From Labyrinthula sp. Ha (taxonomy: Eukaryota > Sar > Bigyra > Labyrinthulida > Labyrinthulaceae): a DNA stretch of 64,000 bases. Under the pieces are notes generated by a model, which saw only the letters and a list, made by a program, of their open reading frames with translations, ran no database searches and was not told where the DNA came from. A program made the position numbers and the translations under genes. Location: the NCBI GenBank assembly GCA_015227615.1, contig JAALGZ010000005.1, forward strand, positions 1,054,001 through 1,118,000, read 5' to 3'. Below are positions 1 through 10,340 of the stretch, piece by piece (the first letter of the stretch is position 1; each line of letters starts with the position of its first letter).

Positions 1-1766
1 ACTCGACACTAGAAAATAAAATAAAATAATAGATGTACTTCTTGTACCCCGACGTGTTCCCTTTTTAGCCATTTTTAATAGTTTTTTCATTCCTTCCCCA
101 GACACAGTATTATTTTCAACTGGTAAAGTATTATTAATATTGGCTGCTGTTAAAGTCTCCTGAAACAAATCCCCTTTGCTCTGTGCAACACCTTTGGCTC
201 CTCGGACATGTGTCAAAATCTCCTCTGCATCCCATAACTCTTCTTTCACAGCTTGATACAAGAGAACAACTGTACAGTAATTAGGTCTCTTCATGCCCTT
301 CTTGGCGCTTGCTGAGTTATTCATTTTCGCGGTTGACTTTTGACATATCAAGTTAAAAATATATGCATTGTCCGTAATCATTGAAATGACCTGATCGTTA
401 TTCCTTTTTCCCTTCTCTTTCGCCTTTTCTTGTTCTTTGTACCTCTCAATGACACCTTCAACACAGGCTCTAAGTGCAGCATCTTTTGCATGTAAGGGAC
501 TTGCCCCTTTCTGCAGAAGAAGTTTAACAAGGTCAAGACTTCCTGCCATTACAGCAGTGGACAAAGGGGTTTCGTATTCAAACTGGCTACGGAGTGCTAT
601 TTTCGCCTTATTCCCCTTTGCTTTTTTCTTTTTCTCGCTTTTCTTATCAGGCTTTTCATCCTCTACAGTCATTTTGCGGTCTTGATCCCAGAATAGAAGA
701 CGAATCTGACCTGTACAGCATCTTGATCCTATTGAAATTCCTTGATCCAAGCACTTCTCCACTAGGTACAAATGGTTCATTCTAATCATAAGCAACAACA
801 GCTTTCCTCTATGACCAGTACAATCTGAAGGACATGTGTTTCTTTTATAGCTACTGAAAGACCTATCAGCTCTCATAAGCGGGGTAAATTTAGCGTCAGG
901 ATGGTTCTTCAAGAACTTTGGTAGCTTTCTTTTCATCAATTTCAAGACAGCATCGACATTGTTATTCACCATAGATTGAATAATTGCAGTGTCAAGAAAC
1001 TTAAAATATACTTTTTCAAATCTTCCTTTCAATCTTCCCCATTCATTTGTTGGGTTGCTGAAGAACAATATGTAACTAACCCACTTGTCACACTCTTCCT
1101 CGTTATCAGGATCGAGTTCGATATTTTTTAATATCTTTTCTTTATCCACCGGACTAATTCCCCGAATAGTATAGTCCTCTTTTTCTACCTCGTTCAAAAA
1201 AGAAGATTGAGCTTCCAGGAACTGGATCATATTTAGAGCAAGATTCAACTTGTTCTTCCCAAGAAAAGCCCTGTATATTCTCAAAGCCTCTAGATTTCTT
1301 ATTCTTACCTGTAACTCCCTCAACTCTCTATATTTAGAAAATAAACTGATTAAATTAACTCTCTTCAAAGATTTGATATTTAACTCTGTTACAAAGGCTT
1401 CGACTAGTTCATCCTCTGATGGTTTCATTCGCTCCTGATAGAATTTGTCATCATTAAGAAACTGCTTCTTAAAATTTTTAAATCTTTTTTCCACGGTATT
1501 ACTCTTTTCCAGCTTCATTTTAAACACTTCGTGGTCTTTGAGTCTCTCACTAGTCCCTAAAACCATGAATACAAAAACACAAACATACCAAAGTCGTTCT
1601 CAACTCTGTTATAGAAATGAACTTTAGGTTTAGGCTTATCATCAGAATTCGAATTCCTTTTCTCACCATTTTTTCCGTCCGCAGCTAATTTTGCATCTAT
1701 CTGCTGGGGTTGCGAGTCTTCCGACCCGCCAGACGTGCTTGAATTCAAACTTACACGCTCGCTCAT
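1..1766 (-). CDS. Ankyrin-repeat-like cytosolic protein, C-terminus beyond the window
   Basis: The start is the ATG at 1766, and the reading frame runs leftwards off the window edge. The first exon (1766-1589) encodes a polar, low-complexity head rich in Ser, Lys and Asp. A 32-nt intron at 1557-1588 (GTATGT..TTTTAG) restores the frame to 1556-39, about 506 more codons without a stop. The middle is helical and charged. Around 430-570 the strand encodes ankyrin-like helix pairs: a TPLSTAVMAGSLDLVKLLLQKGASPL segment, here given only as the motif TPLxxAV..GxLDLVKLLLxKGA, followed by a Lys-rich insert. No enzyme motif is visible. A second intron of 30 nt is likely at 9-38 (GTACAT..TTCTAG), although the frame stays open without it. 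Known ankyrin proteins are scaffolds; the partner cannot be told. The family call is fair and the function unknown. Confidence 0.7.
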
Positions 1767-4700
1767 CTTACTTCTTTCACGACTTTCTTTTGGACAGATG
1801 CTTTCCTTTGGTTAATAATGCTTCCTTTTAATTAATTAATATATCTTTCTTCGGCAACTTCTCAAAAGGCAGTAAAGATTTCAGTGGCAAATGAATTTTT
1901 GTTGCTTGTTGTACCTAATTCTAGATTATCACTGAGCTTATTTTTCTGGAGGGATTCGATCGCTTTTCTATTGTTATTATCTAGTCTTATGTGACGTGGC
2001 AAAAAGAAGAACTCCTCTTCCCGATATTTCCGATAATAGCAACTGACACATAAAGAAAGAAGTATTATTGTCGACAATGAGAAAGTATTTGTCGATATTG
2101 TTCATTATTTATAGAAAAACCACATACAACTTCCAGAATACATCGGAGTAGCATTAGCATCTGGTGAATAGAGGTGTTGCTATCATAGTTAAAAATAGAA
2201 TAACTAAAGAAGCAAATCTTGCATGAAATGTTTTTCACGGTTGTTGGAAAGTGTAGAGTTAAATACCTAAGACCAGTGTAATAGAATATCTTTTCTTATT
2301 CACCAGGAAGTATTATTTTAAAAGTAGGTTGAATTGAAACGTTTTCTCAAGTGCCTTTTGTTTCATATCTTTGGAATTAATGCTTTAATGAACGGGGATA
2401 TTCCTTTTTACTACTCTGCTTTCATATACTCTCGACAATGAACGTCATTTTGGGGTTGTGGCACTATTTCATGTGCAAAAAACGTACTTCCATTGTCTAA
2501 ATATAAAATAACAAAAGTAAAAAGGAAGTACAAAATCCACTTTACAGTGACTACGGATGACGTTATATCCCTAACATATGTAACAGAACAAGAAATGAAT
2601 AATAACCGGTTTATTCGTTAAGGATCTTGTGAATCATCTGGGTCCTCCCCTTGATCAAAGAAAAAAAAGCGACATTGCTAAATCATATTGAATACTACTC
2701 CATTCTTTACAAAGTTTTAAGTAGCCTTCCCTCGGAAAATAGATTTTAAATAGGATTCAGATAGCACTATATCTGGAAGGAGACCCCTGTTTATCCCTAC
2801 AAAATCTTGAAAAGCCTAAAAACATAATTAAGCTCTTCATTTAAACTCTCGACCAATTGTCAAGCTTCGTTGCTACAGATATAAGAATATATTAGAACAA
2901 AATTATTAAAAACATTCACTTAGAGATGAACGTGATGATTTAATAGCTGGCTCTACACTTGAACTCGTCCTTATAATCCTCAACCCTGGTCAAGTGTTTT
3001 GAGCTAGTGGATGGGCTTATTATCTTCAGAGAACATTCTTAAGTCATAATATCTTTGGGAAAGATATCTTTTTTGACAGTCAGGTGGTAGCCGAAAAACA
3101 TGTTACTAAGGTGTTTTGGTCTCTACCGTCAGGTATTGTCATCAAGGATTGCTTGCAAAGTGCGTACACCCCACTTCTGTACTAGCATCAGCTAGGCATT
3201 ATGTTCACAAAAGCATCTTTCAACACAAATACGGAAGAAATAAATCACTATGCCTACTAGACTTTTGTTGAAATCAGGGTGAATAGAAAAACAGGTTGGC
3301 AATTTTTGTGGCAATAACTTTTCCAACTGATTAAAAAACATTTTAAATATCCTTTCATTTAGAAAAACACTTTTCTACTGAAGTTTATTTTCTGCGAATT
3401 TTAAACTCACTATCTACGGAAGAGAAAGGTTTGCGTTAAATGACTTCAATAGTAATGAATATTTCAAAGGGTGAAGGTAAAGTGAAACTCTCGTAAATAC
3501 TGCACACTGTGCTAGAAAGGTGAGCTCGACCTACTAGATTCATATCACCTGGCTTAGTACATTTCTCTCCTGAAAATTTATAATACTCCAAACTAGATAA
3601 ATTTTCGCCTTTAAGTTTGGCATTATGGCAACCTTTCGGGTGATGCACAGTTGTCTTTTTAAGCCCCTGTCAAGACATCTAAACTTGAGTTTAATCTTGG
3701 TGTTCCATATTTCTTTTGGACAGATTAATATTCAATCTAGAAACTTTTCCAACTGGCATTAAAACTCTTTCAAGACGGATTAAGTGCGAGAAATCACTTT
3801 TTTGCGATTAAGATGAGAAAAGGCTCCTGCTCAGCCATTATTGTGAGCCCTATCAAAAGCCCAATGAAAAAAAAGAAGTCTGTCATTGTAAGTTCATAAA
3901 CGCACATGAACTTGTAGAATTAGAACATAAAATTTGCATAAGGATATGCATAGATGAGTAATGTTCTTAGTGTTTTTTCTATAAAAGGGGTAATCACATT
4001 CTTAATGATTCAATCCATCAAGCACAAAAGCACATTCGCCTTCTACTCGCTTCTTTTTCTTTGGAGACAGGACTAAGTGATTTTGTCACTGGTAGAGGTG
4101 TCATTCTGTTAAGAAATTAGACTAATTTTCAGTAAAATGTCGTATCGAAATAAATGACATGTTAGCAACCATGTCATGTTTCTTTAAGAGCAAAAATTTA
4201 AAGGGTGTGAACCAACTACCATTAACAGTGTATATGGAAAAAACCTCGGATCTAAAATTTCCTGATTTTGAACTTTCCTTGTGGTTAACTGCTAAACTGC
4301 TTAGCTGTAAAACGTTTGCATTTCGATATGATCTGTTTACTAAAAGCCTTGCATTTTAGTATTAATACTACTTGCACACATGGTATTCAAAGTCATCATT
4401 TTCTTCACTCAAGTAGGCCATTTGTTCCAAATGTTCGATATTATGGTAAAAATATGTTGGTGTCTTTTTGTTACTTTTACTATGTAAACAAGTTCCCCTA
4501 TCTGGTACAAATAATAAAAAGATATTCAAACGTTCTTATAATTCATTATATCACACAATAGAATATTATCACATGTTCCAGAATTCTGTCAAAATTAAGT
4601 GAAGCTTACGAGTATGTAACATTTCCTAAACAAAGCCCTTGTTTTCTTACTTGTATGAAACCCAATTTCCCAAAATTGTATTATATAATTACCCTTAGCA

Positions 4701-4856
4701 AAATGCGTGTCGCAATAGTTTCTGTTAGAACTTACTGTGTGTCATTATTCCCAAACGAATTCTCAGATGTACCCAAAATTAATGACACAAACACGAAACT
4801 AAAGACTACTTTCAAGACAGTACTGCAGTTCCTATTCCTAGTCAGACCAAAATAAA
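1767..4856. other. Gene-free AT-rich stretch
   Basis: No convincing gene is seen between the ankyrin-type gene and the Sec14-like gene. Open frames at 1862-2077, 3436-3648 and 4159-4561 are short, mostly lack a good ATG and match no family I know. A TGACGTGGCA box lies at 1992-2001, 226 bp upstream of the ankyrin-type start. The last 150 bp before 4857 should hold the Sec14 promoter. Confidence 0.6.
1992..2001 (+). promoter_or_regulatory. TGACGTGGCA box (bZIP-type site)
   Basis: The 10-mer TGACGTGGCA occurs here and again at 33883-33892. It contains the ACGT core bound by bZIP factors and resembles the ATF6/UPRE consensus TGACGTG(G/A). It lies upstream of the ankyrin-type gene. Function is inferred only from the motif and its placement. 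Confidence 0.3.
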
Positions 4857-5720
4857 ATGACACAAAGCCCATTGGATAAAGAGGAACAAAACTTAAATGA
4901 ATTCTTTGCTTTTTATAATGAATTAAAGCAAAAGAGTGAATACAGGGAACTTGTACAATGTGACACTTACCTCTTTCCTAAAGACAACGACCTACAACTT
5001 AGTGTTCTAAGACGTTATCTCGCAGCAAGGAATGAAGATCTAGGCAAAGCCAAAAAGATGCTCGAAGAATGTGTTGATCTGCGCCTACAAATTGAAAGTA
5101 AAAACCTTTACCAGGAGAATGGTTTGAAGGTAGTGCTTGAACCTGGGGCAGAGGTTTACGCCGTGGATACAAAATTAAATGACAAGGAAGACAAACCAGT
5201 TCTTCTGGGCAGACTTGCCGTATACGATGGCAAAAAAGTTCAAGCTGAAAATCATATGCGGGGCATGTGCGCTGTGTTTGAATATATGATCCAGAAATCT
5301 CTACCCTCTACCAAAGGTTTCACCTGTGTCATTGACTTGGAAACACCTCCAAAGAAACCTGAAAGTCCAGATGGAGTAACCATTTTACGAGAAAGTCTAC
5401 GAAGAGCAAATTTGCTTTTTCCTGAATTGCTTAACAAGTTGATTTTCATTAATTCCTCAAGAGCTTTCCGTGTTATTTGGTTCATGGTTAGTTTTGTTCG
5501 TACTCTTTTTCTGTCTCTCTTATTTATAGTTGCGAAAAAGACAAGAGATAAGATAGTGATTTTGGGTTCAAATTACCAAGGAAAACTGAAAGAAATAATT
5601 GGCGAAGATAATATTTTTCCTTGTTATGGAGGAACTGGATCTGGACCCAAAACTCTTGAAGAGCTAGATGATTTTGTTGACCAGTTTAAACTCTCTATTA
5701 GTACGCAGCACTTAGGTTAG
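4857..5720 (+). CDS. Sec14-like (CRAL-TRIO) lipid-transfer protein
   Basis: This is a 277-residue protein once a 30-nt intron at 5500-5529 (GTACTC..TTATAG) is removed. The intron is a multiple of three with no stop, so the unspliced frame is also open (287 codons). Splicing turns an odd hydrophobic insert into the expected join FVLAKKTRDKIVIL, which fits the Sec14 helix before the lipid gate. The N-terminal CRAL-TRIO helix is at about residues 45-80 (LRRYLAARNEDLGKA). The lipid-binding fold follows from about 100, ending with an IFPCYGG motif. Sec14 proteins exchange phosphatidylinositol and phosphatidylcholine between membranes and feed lipid kinases. Length is typical of a single-domain member; no GOLD domain follows. 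It converges on the symporter gene with 39 bp between stops. The ligand is unknown. Confidence 0.88.
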   Translation: MTQSPLDKEEQNLNEFFAFYNELKQKSEYRELVQCDTYLFPKDNDLQLSVLRRYLAARNEDLGKAKKMLEECVDLRLQIESKNLYQENGLKVVLEPGAEVYAVDTKLNDKEDKPVLLGRLAVYDGKKVQAENHMRGMCAVFEYMIQKSLPSTKGFTCVIDLETPPKKPESPDGVTILRESLRRANLLFPELLNKLIFINSSRAFRVIWFMVSFVRTLFLSLLFIVAKKTRDKIVILGSNYQGKLKEIIGEDNIFPCYGGTGSGPKTLEELDDFVDQFKLSISTQHLG

Positions 5721-5759
5721 TTTGTCATGTTAACTTTTCGCTTGTTATCTTCTCTATTT

Positions 5760-7403
5760 TTAGACACTAGGCTGCACAATTTTGTCCTCTTCTCCTTCTC
5801 CAACTTCCTCTGGTTCAACCTCCTTATGCACTTCTACCGCCTCGGATCCCAACTGAGAAATTGTGGATCTTGCTTTAATAACTGTGAACGCATATATTCC
5901 CCAGTAGATTGAAAATGTTGAGAAAATAGAAGCTAAGATTCCAACAAGAAAAGGTTGCCACAAGAATAAAGTATTCTCCCAAAAAATAAACTTCATCCCA
6001 TTCAAGAGTCCATCATACTCAATCGAGGCGTAAACTAACAGAACTACAACACTGATTAAAAATTGGGTAACTGGGATGAAATCACGATGCAACATGTCCA
6101 AAACGGGATGCTTGACGAACCCAAGGAACAAAGGAAACATTGCACATACTGTAAGAGTATTACTTAGTACGAAAACAGAGAGAATACTGTACTTCTGAAG
6201 TCCAACAATAATAAGAGGCACATTGATAAGCACGAGTAGCACCCTGGCAACTTTTAGGTTTTGTGATTCAGAAAACCATTTACTTATAGCTCCAGAGAGA
6301 GAGGCCTCAATCCCGTTCTGCAGGGAGTCAATGGCGCCCATAGATAAACACGTGGCCAGAAGCAGAACCAGTACACCTACTGGAGAGTCCACAATCAGAC
6401 TTCCTTTTTCATTAGGGAAGATTTGGAACAGGAAGAGATTAGTGTTGAATCCGGCATCTAGATCGTCAAATGTGATTATATTTGCATAACGCACTAGGAA
6501 ACCCATAGTTCCTGTGGTTCCAACCAATATGAAAACGAGGAAAAATCCTAACACGCTTCCTTTTCGTAACGCACTCGTTCCAGCTGCAGCCCATCCTCTT
6601 TGCCACATTGCTTCGCTAAACACAGTAGCAGAAACCAAGGAGAAAGTTAGGGTGAACAAACTTCCGTATCCATCCTCAGTTAAACCAGTAAGTTCTTCAC
6701 TTTCCGAAAAAGGAAATGAAGTCAAGTTTGCTTCCTCCAGGAGTTCTTCTTGATCCCAAGCTGCAGCAACGTAGATGATCAACACTTGCACAAGAAACAA
6801 ACCCAAGAGTGCTTGAAGCCTGTCAGTCACAATTGAAGCCCTTAACCCTGCGAAACCAGTATATAGCAGAGTTGAAGCAGAGACAAATATTATGTAAAGG
6901 AACCCGAAATCTCCCAACCCAACGTAGTCAGAGTACAGTGATGCCAGGGTGGTGTATTCAGCAATGGAGGCAGCAGACATGTTCAATAGCGTCAAGATAA
7001 CAACAAATACTTGAGTTACGGGTCCAAATCTAAACTCGATGAAATCAGATAGACTTAGAAGCTTTGGATACTGGGCGTGAACTTTGGGTGCGAAAAACCC
7101 GATCATCAAAAGGGGAACAGCGGTAGCGAATGCGTAAGCAAAAACTCCAAATGCACCAAGGAAGAAACCAAATTCCGCAGGTCCAACTAAGGCTCCAGAA
7201 CCCACTGCGCTTGCGTATAGAGACCAGCCGATAGTAAGAGTTGGGATCGTTTTCCTGGCAGTGAGGAAGTCTTCAAGGGATAGGGTAGTTGTTCTCTTGC
7301 TGGTCTCGTAGAATACATACACTGTGAAGAAGATGATTAGCAAAGCAGATAGTGTTACTGCAATTCTAGGTGTTGGATCATCAAAGCCATCCAAGACATC
7401 CAT
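5760..7403 (-). CDS. Sodium:solute symporter family (SSF) transporter
   Basis: An intron-free 547-residue membrane protein with about 13 hydrophobic segments, as expected for the SSF fold. The second segment region reads TIGWSLYASAVGSGALVGPAEFG, matching the conserved SSF start of the transport core. Around residues 240-300 a QRGWAAA motif follows SEAMW, like the W-Q-R region seen in urea and nucleobase-type SSF members. The C-terminus (about the last 30 residues) is acidic and cytosolic. SSF carriers use the sodium or proton gradient to import solutes such as urea, sugars, amino acids or vitamins; the substrate cannot be read from the sequence. The start is the ATG at 7403, and no upstream in-frame ATG improves it. 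The 3' end converges on the Sec14-like gene. Confidence 0.85.
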   Translation of the reverse strand: MDVLDGFDDPTPRIAVTLSALLIIFFTVYVFYETSKRTTTLSLEDFLTARKTIPTLTIGWSLYASAVGSGALVGPAEFGFFLGAFGVFAYAFATAVPLLMIGFFAPKVHAQYPKLLSLSDFIEFRFGPVTQVFVVILTLLNMSAASIAEYTTLASLYSDYVGLGDFGFLYIIFVSASTLLYTGFAGLRASIVTDRLQALLGLFLVQVLIIYVAAAWDQEELLEEANLTSFPFSESEELTGLTEDGYGSLFTLTFSLVSATVFSEAMWQRGWAAAGTSALRKGSVLGFFLVFILVGTTGTMGFLVRYANIITFDDLDAGFNTNLFLFQIFPNEKGSLIVDSPVGVLVLLLATCLSMGAIDSLQNGIEASLSGAISKWFSESQNLKVARVLLVLINVPLIIVGLQKYSILSVFVLSNTLTVCAMFPLFLGFVKHPVLDMLHRDFIPVTQFLISVVVLLVYASIEYDGLLNGMKFIFWENTLFLWQPFLVGILASIFSTFSIYWGIYAFTVIKARSTISQLGSEAVEVHKEVEPEEVGEGEEDKIVQPSV

Positions 7404-10340
7404 TTGTTAATTTTTATGTTGTGTGGTGAAAAACTAGCTTGATACGGTTAGCAGGAGTTGTGGCACTTTGAAAAAATACCCGGTATTGTTCTCATGGTAA
7501 TGTTGTATTGAAGTTTCAATTCTTCGTGAGATCATACAATTGTTCTTACAAAACTATGCAATCATGAGGAAGCAACAGAGGATTAAAATAACCCTATTCG
7601 TTCAGAACTCGGACGAGTTATTGAAATATTGTGTTATGAATTGAGGCTAAAAAGTTTTAAAAATTAGGAAATGTAGTTAGCGCAGCTAATTTGAAGTCGT
7701 GGACACCTTCACCCTATTCGATTATATAGCCGCACTTATACTCTTATAGCGACTTGGGGCTGAAATTCCCCTTATTAAAGTCCGAGTTATTCCTTTTCCA
7801 GAAACTCAAGTCTCAAGTACATACTGTAGACATATATGTAAATGCTTTTATCATGTTCAATTTTCTTATATCTTCACTGACAAATTAACATACAATATTC
7901 CAAGAAAAACGATTCTTGTTTTCCACCATAAATAGCTCTCAGAATAAGTTCCCCAAACGACCCCTATGAACACAGTTTATTGCAGATAATGAATCATTTG
8001 TTATATTTTGCATTTACCTTTTTTGGATCTACTTGCCCAAAATATATTGAAGTCGAGGTGTACACACTTGAATTAATTTAATTTTTGCAAATATTAAAGG
8101 CTTTCCCAAAAAATATCGATTTTAATGCAGTTTCTATGGTTTATCTTGAGTAACTAAAATCAAAAACTGTAAAATTTAGTCCGGGCTCATGTAGCATTGT
8201 GTCTTGATGAAGTGGAGATCTGTAAATATTACTAGAATTGAATCACGGGTAACAGGACTAGCAAAATGCTAAAAATATAAAGAAACATTACAATGACCTC
8301 GGGCGTTCTTTTATTCTTGAAATAATTAAAGTTTGTTGACCGTTTTCATTTTCAAAGAGGTTATCTTTTCGCCATAGCTCACCTTTGCAGTATGTTTGCT
8401 AGACTGCCAGTAAGTGTTTAATTGTTGTTGCATCTTATCAAAACTTATTCTAGTATTGGGCTCTGCAAAGCTAACCTTCGCTCGAATGGTTTACCTTCAA
8501 GAAAAAGTATTAGAAAGTTTTGATTAGATAATATCTTGTATCGAAACATTTAATTAAATAAGATAGAGTATTTACTCCTGAGTTTTTCAAGGAAAGCTTC
8601 ATCTCTTGCCTAGAAAAGTTGTATTCAGCGGTTTCACTTGCCAAATTCCGTGAAAATATGGGACCATTTTACTTCATTTAATACTAGATGGTCTTCTTCA
8701 GTTCATTAAGTCTATGGTGAACCTATTTTTTTTTGACTCTTAGATTCTTAATTCTCTAATGCCAATCTTAACTCTATACTATTCACCTCTATATTTACCA
8801 AGCTGCATCAAACTTATTCGCTATAACTTAGCCTCCCTTTCCAGATATTTTTATTAATCTTTGCATCAATGCTACTGACCCGTCAGAAAGCTTAAGAAGC
8901 AAGATCTTATACTGTCATAGTTTCATAGTTCGCAATTCTTTGTAGTTGTGTCAAAGGGAAATTCCAAGTCTTAGTTAGGCCCTTATTTCTTGGTAATGAA
9001 AACATCCACACCATAGCTCTAGACTAACACTCAGATTTTCTAAGGTTTGGAATAAACCTAAATCTCGTTACCGAGAAAGCAAGAAAACACTGCTAACCCA
9101 GGTGGAAAGTTAGCTCTATTTGGTATTGGTTAGCACGAAGTTGCTGAACAAGCTCGATAATAGGATTAAAGGATGTTTCAAGGTGTCACAAATAAAAACG
9201 GAATATTATTCGTCCAAGGTTTTATTTTTGCCTCAACTTGTGGGCCGCTAGCCTTAGTAGGAAAGTTTCTCCACGGAATGAGACTCTTCTTTTCAGTCAA
9301 GTGTTTCGCTCGATCAGATTGCTGTAGTCCAGTTCTGTTCATGCATGCAAGAATGAGGTTATAGCAATAGAGGTAAATAGACAACTTAACGCACATCCCA
9401 TGGGTAAGCAGTTATTCTTCTCTTAATAACAAGGGTTTTTGAGACATTGTGTGGTATCTTTTGCCTCGGTACATATTTTACAAAGGCATGTCCAACCTTG
9501 ATTGGAGAACATGACGTTTCAGCGGCCATTGGGAGTAATAAATATTACCACGTAGAACATTCGCTACATAATCCTAGAAGTTGCAGAGCACTTATATGGG
9601 TCTGAGCATTTATATGGATCTGAGCACTTTTGGTTATTTACCAACACTTTTGTCGTTGCCATACTATTATTACCCTGCTGTTGCTCTCAAATGCAAAGTT
9701 ATTCGTATTGCTTATTATATGTAAAGGTTAAATAGTAGAGTGCTACGCAGTTTACTCAGGTTACAGTTAGTGTCTTTAGGGACTTTTTACTACTAGTCTA
9801 CTGAACTTAGTCGGCATAGTTTCATTGAATGACTGTTTACTAGTATCAATCACTATAAAAGTCAATATGAATGGTTAAAAAAGCAAGGCAAAGCACAAAG
9901 CCCTTATTATGCAGCTAGGTTCCAAGTACCAATCTTGTGAGCTCGCTCTAGCTTCGATAACATGAAGCAAATCCTACGGCGAGTCTTCTCAGAAATTTTC
10001 CTATAGGTTTGAGATTCCGAGCTCACTAATACAACAGTCCACAGCTGGGTTCCCCTTGCTAGGTTCACTCTAGGCTTCAATTTTAGGGTGCTAAGCACCA
10101 GGAGATTATACTTGCCTCAGTCCTTGAAGCCAACCTTCTGTAATAAGCAGACTCACTCAGAAGATATCTCTCTTTTTTCTCAAGATTGTGCAATGAAGGG
10201 TGAAGCTGTTACAAGAAGTTTCGCGATAATTGAGAAAAAAAGTAATAATTCTTAGTTTTCATGGCTTAAGCATTAAGTACTAAACCAAAATTAAAGAAAA
10301 AAATAGTTGCAGCAGACAAACCTTGGCATTCTATTTTTTT
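7404..10340. other. Gene-free AT-rich stretch with small repeats
   Basis: No gene recognised. The first about 100 bp would hold the symporter promoter. An 18-bp tandem repeat lies at 9586-9633. A slightly GC-richer patch at 9905-10150 carries a 63-codon minus-strand frame ending in KIGTWNLAA and may be a transposon scrap. A patch at 9170-9400 is open on both strands but resembles nothing known to me. Confidence 0.6.
9586..9633 (+). repeat. 18-bp tandem repeat, about 2.6 copies
   Basis: Two diverged units beginning GAGCA and containing TTATATGG(G/A)TCT follow one another at 9586-9603 and 9604-9621, with a partial third copy starting GAGCACTTTTGG. Probably replication slippage; no function is evident. 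Confidence 0.7.

Noticed and set aside
3436-3648. Frame with HHPKGCHNAKLKGEN
   Set aside because: It looks somewhat protein-like, but no ATG, no family match and a stop just upstream; too weak to call a pseudogene.
4159-4561. Two overlapping open frames before the Sec14-like gene
   Set aside because: Short, no recognisable motif, and probably part of the upstream region.
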